A stretch of DNA of 64,000 bases. Source: Aselliscus stoliczkanus (taxonomy: Eukaryota > Chordata > Mammalia > Chiroptera > Hipposideridae). The notes below the pieces were generated by a model. The model worked only from the letters and a program-made list of their open reading frames with translations. It did no database searches and had not been told where the DNA came from. The translations under genes were made by a program, and so were the position numbers. The stretch is taken from assembly GCA_033961575.1 (NCBI GenBank), contig CM066733.1:136264421-136328420 (forward strand), read 5' to 3'. Shown in pieces: positions 1-11,838 of the stretch (position 1 is its first letter; the number at the start of each line of letters is the position of its first letter).

Positions 1-2385
1 GCATTAAATTTTATAAATTTCCCTCTGCTCACTGCTTCCCTGCATCCCAAATTTTGTGATAAGTTTTGTTTTTGTTTAGGTTAGTTAAAATATTTTAAAA
101 TTTCCTTGACACTTGTCTTTTGACCAATATGTAATTCAGAAGTGTGTTATTTACTCTCCAAGCATTTGGGGTCTTTCCAGCTACCTTTCTGTTATTGATT
201 TTTAGTTTGATTTCATTGTAGTCTTAGAGCAGACTCTGTAGGACTTTTATTCTTTTTAATTTGTTACGGTATGTTTATGGTTCAGAATGTGGTCCACCTT
301 TTTGTGTGTTACAGACAAACTTGAGAAGAATGTGTATTCTGCTGCTTTGGGATGATGTAGTCTGTATATGTCCATTATATCCAGTTGATTGATGGTGTTG
401 TTAGTTCAACTACATCCTTACTGATTTTCTGCCTCCTGGATCTGTCCATTTGTGATACAGATGAGTGAAGTCTCCAACTGTAATAGTGGATTCATATATC
501 TTTTCTTGTAGTTCTATCAGTTTTTGTCTCACAAATTTTGACACTCTGTTGTTAGATGTATACATGTTAAAGATTGTTATATCTCCTTGGAGAATTGATC
601 ATTTTATAATTATGTAATGCCTCTCTTTATGCTTTAAAACTTTCCTTGCTGTAAAGTCTGCTTTATCTGAAATTAATGTAGCTATTCCTATTTATTTTTG
701 AATTAGTATTAGCATGGTATATCTTTCTTCTCCCATTTACTTTTGATCTATATGTCTTTATATTTTAAATGGATTTTTTATAGACAACATACCGCTGGGT
801 CTTATTTTGTGATCCACTTTAATAATCTCTGTCTTTTAATTACTACATTTAGACCATTGATTTTCAAAGTAATTATTGATATTGATTAATATCTGTCATA
901 TTTGTTATTGTTTTCTATTTGTTGCCCTTATTTTTTTGTTACTATTTTCTATCCACTCTTTTTTTATTCTTTGTGGTTTTAATTGAGCATTGTATGATTC
1001 CATTTTCTCTCCTTTCTTAGTATATCAGTTCTGCTTTTCTTTTCTTTTTTTTTGGTAAAACTTTTTAGTGGTTGCCCTAGCTTTTATAATATGCATTTAT
1101 CACTAATGCAAGTTAACTTTTAAATAACACTGTACCGCTTCATGGGTAGGGCAAGTAACTTATAATGACAAAGTAATCCTAATTCTTCTCTCCTATTCTT
1201 TGTATCATTGGTATAATTCATTTCATATACACACAAGCGCGCGCGCACACACACACACACACACATTTATATATAAGCATACATAATTGAATACATTTCC
1301 TGGATCTGTGGTATGGTGTCTGACATTTATTTAGAGAAATTCTTAGTTATTATTATTTCAAATATATCTTCTGGCTCTTTCTCTCTTACTTCTTACGGTA
1401 TTCCCACTATGAATATGTTATACCTTTTATAGTTATACTATCATCTTAGAATCTTCTGTTCTTTCAGCCTTTTCTCTTTCTCTCTTTAGAGGTTTCTATT
1501 GAGATATCCTCATGCTAAAATATTTCTTCGTCAGCCATGTCCAGTCTACTAATATGCTATCTAGGTTTGTGTAAGTGCACCCTGTAATGTTCACACAATG
1601 ACGAAATCACCTCATGATGCATTTCTCAGAACGTATCCCCAATGTGAAATAGCACATGACTGTCCTAGGATTAGGTCTCAGTGTTTCAGTGAGCCTATGC
1701 TTCTAGATGGTGAACTTCACAGGTGTTTCGCAGCAGGATGACTAGAGCAGGTTGGAGTAGGGTATTCCCATCCCTCCCTGAGGGAGATGAGAGACAGCTG
1801 AAGTTGGATATCTGCCTCCAGATCAGGTAGGCTCTGAGAAAGCCCCAGCAAGTTAGGCTTTGGCTAAATAGCTTCTCCTGAGGGCAGGCCTTGCTAAGAA
1901 GAACAGAGTGCTCTGACATAATTTAAAATGATTTCTTTCCCCCTCCCCATGCTGGAAGCATGAGGGGATTGTTTTTTCTCTCACGGTGATATTCACTGTG
2001 AGAACCTGATAGAGCTCCAAGAGGTAAAATTTACAGGTGTGCCACACCTCCCCTCAACCCCCCATGACTGGGTATTTCCGGAGTTTCTATCTCTCAGGCT
2101 TGTTAACACTCAGCCTCCAGCAATTCATTAATTACAGTGAGGTTTTCCTACCCTCCTGCTGAGTCTGCGGAGGTTGCAGTGGCTCCTGAGTTTCTGCTCC
2201 AGTAAGTAGTGATTTTCTGTATCTACCTGTCAGTCTCTCCAATTTTGGGAGAGGCAACCTCATTTCTCTTATGGGTCTAAGAAGAGTTGTTTTTTTTTCA
2301 GTTTGTCTGGCTTTTTACTTGTTGTTAGGACAGAGCGGTGACTTTGAAGATTTATACATGTAGGACCAGAAACTGGAAATCACCT
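1..2385 (-). mobile_element. Degenerate LINE-1, antisense, truncated by the window edge
   Basis: This is an old L1 read in antisense. The complement of about 288-348 reads AEYTFFSSLSVTHKKVDH, which matches the L1 ORF2 endonuclease segment (EYTFFSS...KIDH). The neighbouring 540-860 stretch matches the antisense of the same domain. From about 1300 to 2385 the sequence follows the familiar antisense L1 5' region, ending with the block 'ctgctgagtctgcggaggtt' (about 2158) and 'tacttgttgttaggacagag' (about 2316). The element's 5' end is therefore near 2385 and its ORF2 runs out of the window on the left. Stops and indels break every frame, so it cannot code. Two small open frames at 1695-2047 on the minus strand lie inside the 5' UTR and are chance. 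The L1 subfamily is not assigned. Confidence 0.8.
1229..1266. repeat. Microsatellite (GC)n/(AC)n
   Basis: A short alternating purine-pyrimidine run: AC, then about five GC units, then about ten AC units, embedded in the L1. The GC part stands out because CpG is otherwise rare here. Confidence 0.95.
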
Positions 2386-2575
2386 GTGTATTTAAATTTT
2401 AGTTAATTAAAAATTAACTAAAATTAATTTTAATTAACTAAAATTTAAAGTTCAATTCCTCATTCACATCAGCCACATTTCAAGGGCTCAGTATCCACAT
2501 ATGACTAGTGGCTACTGTTTTGAATAGTGTAGCTGTAGAACATTTCTATCATCACTGGAATTTCTGTTGTATTAT
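2386..2575 (-). mobile_element. hAT-Charlie-like non-autonomous remnant (MER3/MER20 type, family not assigned)
   Basis: The block 'agccacatttcaagggctca' followed by 'gactagtggctactg' and 'agaacatttctatcatca' matches a common mammalian non-autonomous hAT family whose centre is an ATTTAATT-rich tract. The AT tract at 2391-2449 is that centre. Termini and the 8-bp target duplication are not clear. The strand is a guess. Confidence 0.55.
2391..2449. repeat. Perfect 22-bp inverted repeat (AT hairpin)
   Basis: The arm at 2391-2412 is an exact reverse complement of the arm at 2428-2449, with a 15-nt spacer. The spacer itself holds a third partial copy of the AATTAACTAAAATT unit. It lies inside a hAT-like remnant, so it is probably drift within its AT core. 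Confidence 0.9.
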
Positions 2576-3099
2576 CCTGCATTATAAAATTACATAGCTC
2601 CTTCCCTTTGGCATAGAAATGAGTGATTAGAATTGGGAAAAATAAAGGAAATCCTACAGCCAAAGCATTGTCTTCATTCAGAGTTATTATCCTGACTTCA
2701 AGAGCCTAGAATTCTGCCAGCCTGATCCTGAACCATTAATCTGGCTTTCACTGTCAATATTTTATTAATAATGGAGGCATTCATGTTTTTTCCCATTTCC
2801 CCCTTGAGTTATTTCCTGAAAAGACTTTGCTTATAGTCTCTGACTTGCTTAATGAATGATTGTTAACATTCTTTGGCTTGTCAGTATGTTTTCCATCTAT
2901 GATATATTGTAGCTTATCAGCACACCAGGATATTCACTCACGATTTTAGGGTGTTTTCAACTACCATTCTGTTACAGTTTCTTTTCTCTTTTTGAAAAAT
3001 TGAGAAGAGGGTGCCTTTTTAGCTCAGTTGATTATCCATCTCCAGTTCAACATGAAGTATCCAATTGAGCTAGTACTTGAAAGCAAGGAACACGATTCC
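2576..3099. other. Single-copy DNA, nothing recognised
   Basis: AT-rich, with no open frame of note and no repeat that I can name. A 'ttagctcagttgattatcc' string at about 3019 looks tRNA A-box-like, but no B box or cloverleaf follows. Confidence 0.6.
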
Positions 3100-5180
3100 T
3101 GAGGATAATGATTTTTCTGCTACCTTCTTGGAGTAGTAGCCCTTGTCTTTACCACAGCCTTGAACCATGGGACTCATTAGGTGGGATAAGTGTTTTCCTT
3201 GCTCCTTACTTCAACGTCCTAGATGTTATTGTTCCCCCACTCCCTAAAATTCCGTCTTTGCATCTCAAGTTGTTTGACCATATGACCTGCTGCCCTTCCT
3301 TATTGCAATCATCCACGGAACGCCTGTTCACTTTCACATTTTCTTTGATATTCTTTGATATGAGAGGTTTCAGCTCTCTAGCACTGCTCCCATCACAATT
3401 CCTTGTCATTTCAGTAGAACATAGACGATCCTTCAATTCCTGGAGTCTCAGTTCCTTGTTCATCTTCCAACTTCAATAACTGACCCCCATGGTCATACTC
3501 TAGACCTTTCATATAATATCTTTAACCCTTTCATGATTGCTATTTCAAGCATCCTCTTCTCCAGCTACTACTTCCTATCTTTCCTCTCACTTCCTCTAAT
3601 ATTCTTACTTCAACAGTACTGCCAGGGCCTGTAATCCATTCTTTGTCACTGTCCATTACTTCCTCATATGCTCACTTCTCCCTTTTCATCTCTCCCTTTG
3701 CCTTTTTCTCTTTTCCTTATGCTCTTCTGTTAAACTAATTCTGTTGTCATCCAATTCTTTTGTCAACTCTGCTCTGGCTCCTTTATAGGCTTGTAAAAAG
3801 CCTGCAATCATCTCATTTTAAATTCAAGTCTAATAACTTCAAGTGATCCCTCAATTTTGCCAGGCAGTCAGGCTATATTTTTCTAGTACATCCATTCCCT
3901 CTCTCCTGGATGACTACCTCAGGCATTCTTTTTTATCCTCAAGCCTTCACTCGCACGTAATGATTTTGCTTTCTATTTTGCTGAGAACATAGAAAACAAT
4001 CAGAAGAAAACTTCCACTAGCTCTGCCATTCCATTTACTGACTTCGTGTGTTTGTTCCTATTTCCTCTTCCTTCCCTTCTGTGGCTGTGGATGACTTGTC
4101 TGAGCTTCAGTCAAAGGCCATTCCTTTTCTTTCTGTACTTGCTCCATCCAGTTCCCTCTTGCCTACTCAAAAACATCATTCCAGCACCACTGTGTTCACT
4201 GTCTCACGTTGTCATTGTTAAGTGATCTACTAGATTCTTTGTATCAGCATAAACGCTATTACTTTGACTATCTTTAGGAAGAAAAAATCTTTTCTTTCTC
4301 TCCACCCCCTCCCCAGCCACTACTCCATTTTTCTTCTCCCTTTTACAGCCAAATTATTCAAAATTGTTTTCTGCATTCATTATACTAGTTCATCTTTTTT
4401 CATTCACTCTTGAACTCAGTTCAGTCAGGACTTTGACCTCATTGTTCCATTGAAATGGTGAAAACCATCAATGATTGTCATGTTGTGAAATGAAATGGTC
4501 AGTTCTCAGTCCCCATCTCATTGGACCTATCAGCAGGTTTGACCCACTTGATAACTCATTCTTCTTGAATAACTTCCTTCACTAAGTTACCAGTAGAATA
4601 CACTCTCCTGCGTTCACTCCACTTCATGGGTCTCGCCTTAGTCTCTTTTGTTGGTCCTACCTCATCTCTCTGATACCTAAATGTTGAACTGCTGCAGGCT
4701 TCGGATCTTGGATATCCCCTCTTTCTAACTAGACTCATTTCTGTAGAGATCTCATCTAGTCTAATCCTTTAAATACACTTGAATGCTGATCTCCCCCCAA
4801 TTTATATTTCTAGGCCATATTAATTGCACTGAACTCCAGACATATCCATTTGCCTTCTCAATGACACACAATAATTTCACATTTATATGTGCAAAACTCA
4901 ACTCCTGATTGTCTAATTCTCTTCTCCCCACTAGACCTCCATTTCATCTTTACTTCTCCAAGGGAAAATTTCTCCATACTATGCTTGCCTAGCACTGTGT
5001 TCTCATCCTTTATAGCATGCATCACTGTGTAATTCTGAATTTATTTGTATGACTCTGATTAATGCCTGTCTCACAGATAGGTTGTCATCTCTTTAAGGAC
5101 CAGCACCTTGGCTATTTTTTCTTTCTCTTTTTTTTTTTTTTTATCTCCAGTATGTAGCATAGAGCATGAAGGAGGTTTAA
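3100..5180 (+). mobile_element. Degenerate LINE-2/CR1-clade LINE with reverse-transcriptase remnants
   Basis: This C/T-rich stretch reads as a broken CR1/L2-type ORF2. At about 4523 the sense frame gives DLSAGLTHLITHSS, which lines up with the RT block usually written DLSAAFDTVDHSLL. At about 4765-4800 'gctgatctccccccaattta' is the decayed counterpart of the YADDTQIY active-site block, followed by a piece matching KTELL ('aaaactcaactcctgattgt'). Near 5085-5180 'ctttaaggaccagcacctt' and 'agtatgtagcatagagcatg' resemble the L2 3' end. Frameshifts and stops prevent any protein. The open frame at 3108-3479 (123 codons) and those at 3206-3463 and 4556-4738 (minus) are chance frames in this repeat. 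The upstream limit near 3100 is approximate, and a poly(T) run lies at 5131-5147. Confidence 0.6.
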
Positions 5181-5384
5181 AAAAAATGTTTAAGAAAATA
5201 ATAAACAGGGACCAATGTTTTAAGGGACAGAGATGATGGAATTATACAGGTCAAATCCTGTTAAAGTAAATAAGCATTATTTATGTGAAATAGCCTACGT
5301 TCGATTTTGGAAATGCCACTAATCTCTTCTAGGTGCCAAAATATCAAGCTTAAGGGTATAATAAGAGATAAGAACCTATAGCAT

Positions 5385-5540
5385 TGTAGTTAAAATCATG
5401 GGATTTGGAGTCAGAATATTCAAACTGTCTCAGAGTGTCAGTTCTTCATCTTTTTAAGTGGGGGGCAATGGCAGTATCTGAATTATAGGACTTCTGTGAG
5501 GATTCAGTACTATGACAACCATATTAGAGAGTAAAACCTT
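5385..5540 (+). repeat. MIR SINE, sense
   Basis: It shows 'tgggatttggagtcagaata' and then a diverged 'cagttcttcatctttttaag' and 'aggacttctgtgaggattc', in the usual MIR order. The 3' end is interrupted by the SINE at 5548-5675, after which 'aatgaatgtttaat' looks like the remaining terminus. Confidence 0.7.
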
Positions 5541-5547
5541 AATGAAT

Positions 5548-5675
5548 ATTTATTTATTTAATTTAATTTAATTTAATTTTTTTGAGGGCAGTGTCACTGG
5601 CCCTCATATGTGGGACCCGAACCTAGGCTGCTGGCATCCCAAGCCAGAGCTTAACCACCACGCCACTTGGCCGGC
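5548..5675 (-). mobile_element. Short tRNA-derived SINE (monomer), antisense
   Basis: The complement reads gggccggcc...gtggcgtggtggttaagc...gggtcccacatatgagggcc...gccctc and then an A-rich tail (TTTAATTTAATT on this strand). The A-box region and B-box region (GGTTCGGGTCC) mark it as tRNA-derived. It has almost no tRNA-unrelated body. The target duplication is ccttaatgaat at 5537-5547 and 5676-5686. The element landed in the 3' end of the MIR just before it. Confidence 0.9.
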
Positions 5676-5691
5676 CCTTAATGAATGTTTA

Positions 5692-6055
5692 ATATGTGAC
5701 AATGATGACAACGGTCCCCACATTAGCTGTCCACCAAGCAGAACACTCTCTAGCCCAGAGGCAGAAGGGACTAAAACTGCTTAGGGAACTTAGAAATTGC
5801 TTCACAGAGAAGATGACGTTTCAGCTGGCTTTTAAGGATGAGCAGGGGTTGCCATGAAGACAATGGAAGGAAAGTACAGAAGAATAAATTAGTACGTTCA
5901 GAAAATACTCTGTCAGGAAAATGTGGTCAGAGTGGGAAGGGAAATTATCTGAAGTTGAAAAATTTAAAAATATTTTCTTTGTGCTAATTTTAAAGTCCAA
6001 ATTGTTGAATAGACGTGTTTCTTTAAATGGTTATAAAATGGTTCTAATATTCTTA
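5692..6055. repeat. Ancient dispersed repeat remnant (family not assigned)
   Basis: 'gctggcttttaaggatgagc' at 5825-5844 matches the widely dispersed mammalian phrase 'gctgggtcttgaaggatgag'. The same family appears at 10405-11440 and 51290-51560. The rest of the stretch is single-copy and unremarkable. Confidence 0.45.
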
Positions 6056-6740
6056 TTATAAAAAATATCACTATTCAGGGAAAACCTGAAAAATACAGAA
6101 AAGTATATACACACACACGAATACATGTGTCATTTATAGGTATTCTTTCTGGTGACAATCTCTATATCCTTGATATTTTGATATTTCCTTCCAGTCTTTT
6201 TTCTATATACATATGTATTTTTACATAAGTAGATTTTAATATGTAAATGGTCTTGCATTCTCTTCTTTGCCTCTTAATATTCTACAGTAAATACACTTTG
6301 CTGGGTGCTTGCAATGTGTCAGACTTTCTCTACCTGTTATATATGTTATTTCTAAATGACTATGCCTTTATAAGTATCACTAAAAATTAGAAAGCTGAGA
6401 TCAGTTTTATAGGGTTAAATTAAGTGTTAGAATCAGGATTCAAACTCCAGTCTGTCTGACTCCAATGTCCATGCTTATAGTGTTTAAAACCTTTCTAATA
6501 TTTAATTGCTACATAATATTTCGGTATTATATACAATAATTTACTTAAATATTCTTCTGTTGTTGGATAATTTGGCTGTTTGCAACTTGTCACTATTATA
6601 AATAATGCCAGTAATGAACATCTTTGGAGTCTATGTTATTTCCTGTATTTAGGGCTAACGTATTAGAAGAGAATCCTAGAATTCATTATTAGGTCAAAAG
6701 GCATGAACTCTGAGCATATTGACATGGTGCTTTCCAGAAA
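6056..6740 (-). mobile_element. L1-related 3' remnant, antisense, interrupted by a MIR
   Basis: 'atatttccttccagtctttt' (about 6181) and 'gctgtttgcaacttgtcac...ataatgcc..gaacatct' (6573-6626) belong to a familiar antisense L1/HAL1-type 3' segment. The two halves are separated by the MIR at 6305-6485. The same segment recurs at 11605-13015 and 59495-60180. Limits are approximate. Confidence 0.5.
6305..6485 (-). repeat. MIR SINE, antisense
   Basis: 'gaatcaggattcaaactcca' (about 6430) and 'tgctt...tgtgtcag...atatatgttatttc' follow the order of an antisense MIR, ending in 'ctgactccaatgtccatgc'. Confidence 0.65.
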
Positions 6741-7745
6741 AGCCCATGGCATTTCTGGTATTCTATAAACAGTTTGCTTCAATGAAAAGGTTCCTACCTT
6801 TGATTGATGGGCCACAGATGTAGTGCTTTATTGATTACCTTCTAATTAATTCACTACCATAAATGATTCAGTGTAGTACATTCTGTATTCAGCTTGTAAT
6901 CCACAAAACAGTTATTTACCAACATAAAAGTACTTTTAAAAAATTGATCTGACTGTAGGTATAGATAAAACCCCAGGATAATATAAATTGTTAAAAGAAA
7001 AAATTAAAAAAAACTGTAGCAATGACAACAAAATCAACCAAAAATCCCTCTTCCCAATCCATCTAAATGTGTTTTGATTTCTGAATAAAGACTATGTTAT
7101 CATTTCCCAACAAAGCAAAATTTGCCCTTGTGCCTTTTAGAAGGGATGAATGTTATTCAGAGGTGAGACTTTGATCACCCTTTTTGTTTCTAGGACATGC
7201 TTTTACATTGGCAGTAACTGAAATTTATCCAAATAGACTTTCAAAGCTCCCAAGTGTTCTAAATTTATCTCACTCCATTTCTTTGGTTTAGAAACTAGTT
7301 TGGAATTCTCACAAGGCCAACTTGTCTTCAGTAATTTCTAGTGCTTCTTGTTTGGGGCAGGCTAGAAAAAGCTTTGAGAAGCTGCTAAATTTGGTGCTTG
7401 GCAGAAACCATAACACACGGGGAGAAATGCATGAAGTGTAAAACCTAAAATATCAAAACTCTTTGACATTTCAAACTAATCTCAAATGTGCCGACATTAT
7501 AAAATCATAACATCTGCATAAATCAGCTGTGTGGACAACCTATATTAGTGGAAGCAAAAAAGGAATATTGATGGGATAATACATTTCTTTAATATGCACC
7601 AATCATTTAATAAATCTAATGTTTGCATATGAATGGCTGGTTTAGCCCAAGGGGGGCGGATCTCTCTATTGTTTTCCTGTTAAAAACAGTGTTAGAATTT
7701 GCCAAAAAATGAACATTTAATGCATGGACCTACAAGAAAGACTAG
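6741..7745. other. Single-copy DNA, possible conserved non-coding block
   Basis: No repeat or coding frame is recognised. The stretch contains homeodomain/PBX-like words (TTGATTGATGGGCC at 6800, TAATTAATTC at 6844) and an octamer-like TTTGCATATGAAT at 7622. Such words occur by chance in AT-rich DNA, so this is only a candidate for alignment. Confidence 0.3.
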
Positions 7746-7747
7746 TA

Positions 7748-7975
7748 TTATGGTAAAAGATAGAATTATTCCTGGAAGACCTGGGCTTAAGTCCTATCTT
7801 CACACATGCTTACTGTATAATTTGGGGACAATTGACTCAAATAGTCTGCTTTTTAATCGCTTCATATGTAAGATGGAAATAACAATATCCACCACTCTGA
7901 ATTGTTCTGAAAATCAAAATGAAACCATGTTCATGAAAGCACCGTGAAATTCCTAAAGCCCTATACAAACATGAG
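7748..7975 (+). repeat. MIR SINE, sense
   Basis: 'gaagacctgggcttaagtcc' (7776), 'caattgactcaaatagtctg' and 'cttcatatgtaagatggaaa' (7861-7880) reproduce the MIR order (tRNA-like head, core, then the TCATCTGTAAAATGGG segment), with a terminal 'gaaagcaccgtgaaattcc'. The 82-codon frame at 7699-7947 is a product of this MIR. Confidence 0.8.
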
Positions 7976-10400
7976 GTGTTATTTTTATTTTATTTTGTTG
8001 ATTGCAAATTAAACTAAGTGTTTCTGGGATTAACTGAGTATGAGGTTCTCATGAAGTTTAAGAAAAATGTTATCTTTTAAATTTGGCAGAGAGAAATTGT
8101 GAATTAGATTGGGATGCTGTGTATGATCATCTCTTAGATACAGAAGCCTAGGCAGCTGTTGATGACACCCCCCCACCCCCTTTTCACCTTCTTCCAGTCA
8201 CAGAGGAAATGTGATTTTATTGTCCAAGTGTTCTTTTCATGTGACAGGAAAGGGGGCAGTGAAAAATGAATTGTCCTCAATAGTATGGACCTATCCATGG
8301 ATTTAAGTACTGAAATGACATGCAAATAGGTAAGAAAATGGCTGAATTCTAGGGCTATATTTAGACATTCTATTCCCTCCCTAACAAAGTGACATCACTG
8401 TAAATAGAGAGTTTGGCAGAAGTGGCACAATAGAAAAAAAACAACTGATCAGTGTTTGGGGGAAATTCCAGGCAAATTGGATATTAAGGGAAAACCCATA
8501 GATAGGTATTTGAATCCAGGCCCACTGCTGGTCCCTGGGTTCCCAAGCCAAGTTCCTTGGAAGGCTAAATCAACTGTGTCTTCTGATATGCAGATGTCCT
8601 TTCAGAGTAAATGTGTGCAGGGCGGCAAGGAGCTTTTTGACCATAGTTCTGCTGCATTTGGCCCCAGAGCTCAAGTTACTACTAGTAATAGGCTTTTATT
8701 CAAATATCTGTCTGTAAGTAATTGTAGTCAATGGAAATTGCTAGTGAGTAACAGGGAGAGGGATTTGGCATTGCATTTTGAAGAATGGAGCTGCTTAGTA
8801 TTTATTCTGCCTATAAACCTGTAGTCCAAATATTTTTTAGTCATCCAGATAAGTTTGCCTTGGTAAATATATTTATGAAACCGACTTATTTTATTTGTTA
8901 TTTTTTTGTCTTCCAAGATTTTTGACCAGTCCTTTTAAAGTATTTCAGGATTGAATTTTCCATGTAGATATGAATTAACTGTCATCTCCTTTCACCGTGT
9001 GAAAGCATTTCCCTTTCTCTATTTTTATGGCAAAAAATATATTTTAATTGTTAAAAACTCTAGCTGTACAAGAGCTAATGGAAGACTTGTTGTTCAAAGG
9101 GTATAGGGTTTCATTTTTCCAAGATCAAAAGACTTTTGGAGATTGGCTGCTTGCACAACAGTGTGTATGTGTTTCACACTACTCATCTATATACTTAAAA
9201 ATGGTCAAGATGGTCAATTTTTTATGTGTATTTTATCCAAATTGGAAATCACAAACAAATTAATGGAATACAAGTAAAAGTTTCCCCCTTATCCATGTCT
9301 CATTCCTTCTTACTCCCCAAGCCTGGTTAAGGCCTTTACATAGTGTTTATTTTTAACAGCCAGGTCAGCACTGTAACCTTGAATGCAGTTATAGACTTTG
9401 GGAAAAAGGCAGCACCATTTCAATCAAAACAAAAATTCTTCACAAAAAATCCTGTTAGTAATAGTGGTTAACAGTTCCACTTTTTATGGCATAACCTCAC
9501 AAGTTTTTGCAAAATGAATACATTTTCATGTTTGCATTACTTTGGTGTCTGATCATTTTTTTTCCCCCCAATGGAGATGTTTTAAGATGGTGTGAAAGAT
9601 AGAGCCACAGACACCATCACTGCAGTTTCCCCCCTCTATGACAGCTTCCTCTGGGACTCAGGGATACCAGTAAAGGAGAAGAGAACTTATTTTAGCTTGT
9701 CATCTAATTAGTGCGTATTTTCTTTTATATAGTAGCCTCATCCTCATCTACCTGTTTGTTCCACCTTATTGACGAAATACTAGCAACTTGGAGGCTCATC
9801 GGCCTGCCTGGGGTGGATCTGCCTGAATAACTGTTGCATGTCCTGTTCCTTGTTCTCTGAGTCATCCCTTCCCCAACTGTGTGTTTTTGCCAAGACGGTG
9901 CACAAACAAGTTGTTCACTGTTTAATCTGTTAGTGGGGCCGGGACTCAAATTTTCTACAAGCTGCAGGTATTATTCAATTCTACTCTGTTTCTCACCCTT
10001 TCTTTTTAAGTGTTTTTGACCTCAGAGAGAATGTCTTTCACATAATTTTCTAAAAGGAAAAGATCTCTCTGTGTGTAAATTTCCCCTTAAAATAATATAT
10101 GTATTTTCAAGTCTCTTCATTTGTTGCTAGAGTGAATAAATATTAATTGGGAGCTGTGGTTCATACCTGCTTCACAGCAGTGTGCTCATTAGATGCTCCG
10201 TGTGAGTGAGAAGTGTGATGTGGCTGCTCTGGATGTCATTTGAATTTAGATGGCATATTAGAGAGCTGCATGGGGAAAGGAGGATGGGGGAGGGACACGC
10301 TGCTCCTGGCCAGATCAGACTTGGAGAGTGGTTGTCTTTCCTGGCGATTGCTTTGATTTCAGAGTGGGGAGCTTGGAATTCCAGCAGCTGGGTGAGGAAA
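7976..10400. other. Single-copy DNA, nothing coding recognised
   Basis: The stretch has a 122-codon open frame at 8456-8824 (plus) with no signal, domain or splice context that I recognise, and shorter frames at 9048-9263 and 9725-9949 (minus). Codon use is not gene-like. A C-rich run lies at 8168-8182. I see no named repeat. Confidence 0.5.
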
Positions 10401-10404
10401 CCTA

Positions 10405-11440
10405 GAACCAGTGCCTTCATTAATTTAAACATATGTATTGAACTCCTAACCTGTGTCTTCTCTAGGCAATGGGGATTATAGCAGTGAGAAAAAAACAAAA
10501 CTAGAAAATTCTTGGTCTTTATGGAATTTACATTCTGGCTGGGGTGACAGATCATAAACAATAAGGCAAATCACCCGGAAACTGTTATGAAGTGGTAAGT
10601 GGTAGAAAGAAAAATAGGTAGAGTAAGGAGATTGAGAGTGGTAGGGGTACTGGTTTTGATGGGGTGTTCAGGGAAGACTGTTCTGAGGAGGTGACACTGG
10701 GTGGACACCTGACAGGAAGGAGGGAAAGAGCCATGGAATATCTGGGGACAGCATATTCTAGACAAAGAGAATTGCAAATGTAAAGTTCCTGAGATCGTGC
10801 AATAGACTGCATGTTGGTTTCTTCTTAAAAGTCACATGTTGAACCCTAATCTCCAGTGTGATGGTATTTGGTGGTATTACCTTTGGGAAGTGATTAGGTC
10901 ATGAGGTTGGAGCCCTCAGGAATGGGATTAGAGCCCTTATGAAAGAGACCCAGAGAGCTTTCTTACCCTTACACAGTGTGCCCTCAGGACGTGTGCTCTC
11001 ATCAGACACCAAATCTATCAGTGCCTTGATCTTGGAATGCCTACTTTCCTGGACTGTGAGAAATACATTTCTGTGGTTTATAAGCCTCCATCTGTGATGT
11101 TTTGTTATAACAGCCCAAATGGACTAAGACAAGTAGGAACACGGGAGCAAGAAAATTTGGAGGCTAAAGTGGAGTGAGAGATTAATAATGGAAAGAAGCA
11201 GGATTGGAGAGAGAGCGTTGTGGGCCCTGCTATGGGCATTGCTTTTGTTCTAAGTCTGACGGGAAGCCATTGGAAGGCGCTGAGCAGGGAAAGGTTGGTC
11301 TGTTTCACAGGCTCACTCTAGCTGCTGTGCAGAGAATGTGTGGTAGGATGGCCAGACTTGGAGACACCACAAATGTTCAACTTGTAATAGAAAGTGAGGG
11401 GCAGGGAGAGGGGCACTGCAGTTGCTTCAAATGTTTAAAG
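10405..11440 (+). repeat. Ancient dispersed mammalian repeat, split by an LTR
   Basis: Left half: 'gcaatggggattatagcagtg' type start, then 'tggaatttacattctggctg', 'gaagactgttctgaggaggt' and 'gcatattctagacaaagaga'. Right half from 11133: 'gggccctgctatgggcattg', 'gggaagccattggaaggcgc' and 'caggctcactctagctgctg'. Together these follow one well-known ancient repeat in order, with the LTR at 10797-11131 between its 'cctgagat' and 'gtaggaac'. I do not assign a family name. The open frames at 10172-10812 and 11105-11449 fall inside it and are chance. Confidence 0.55.
10797..11131 (+). mobile_element. Solo LTR, MaLR (ERVL-MaLR) type
   Basis: The order 'ggtggtattacctttgggaa', 'gtgattaggtcatgaggttg', 'gaatgggattagagccctta', 'agtgccttgatcttggaatg', 'actgtgagaaatacatttct' and the terminal 'ggactaagaca' is that of a MaLR-like long terminal repeat. 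No internal retroviral sequence accompanies it, so it is a solo LTR. It begins near 'tgcaatagactgc'. A clean 5-bp target duplication is not visible. It sits inside an older repeat, which dates it as the younger of the two. Confidence 0.7.
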
Positions 11441-11838
11441 GACTTTTAAGAGTAGGAAATATTTTTTTTCTTTTATATAGCTTCAAGTAAAATATGCTGA
11501 AGTTATTTTTTTTTTTAAAGAGAGAAAGTTCAGTTCAATTTAAGGAAGGGTCTACACTAAAGTTACCTTTTCCCTGATTACAGGAGTCACTATTTTAGAA
11601 AGTCCGTAAGAAAAGAGTAAAGTATAAGTGAAATGTATTACTCATGATGCCCCTGCTCAGAAATAACTATTAACATTTTCTATAAATTTTCAGATTTTTC
11701 TGTGCATGCCAATATAAATGTAAAAAATTGTTTTCTGTTATGCAGATATTTCTGTCCTGTTCTATAACATAATTTTTTCACTTACCAATATACCATGAAT
11801 ATTTCCCCATTTCATAAGGTATTATAAAAAGTATAATT

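Noticed and set aside
3015..3070. tRNA-like A box (ttagctcagttg)
   Set aside because: No B box or cloverleaf follows within a tRNA length.
3108..3479. 123-codon frame as a gene
   Set aside because: It lies in the C/T-rich 5' part of a decayed L2/CR1 LINE and matches nothing else.
8456..8824. 122-codon frame as an exon
   Set aside because: It has no recognisable domain, and length alone is not evidence in 64 kb of mammalian DNA.
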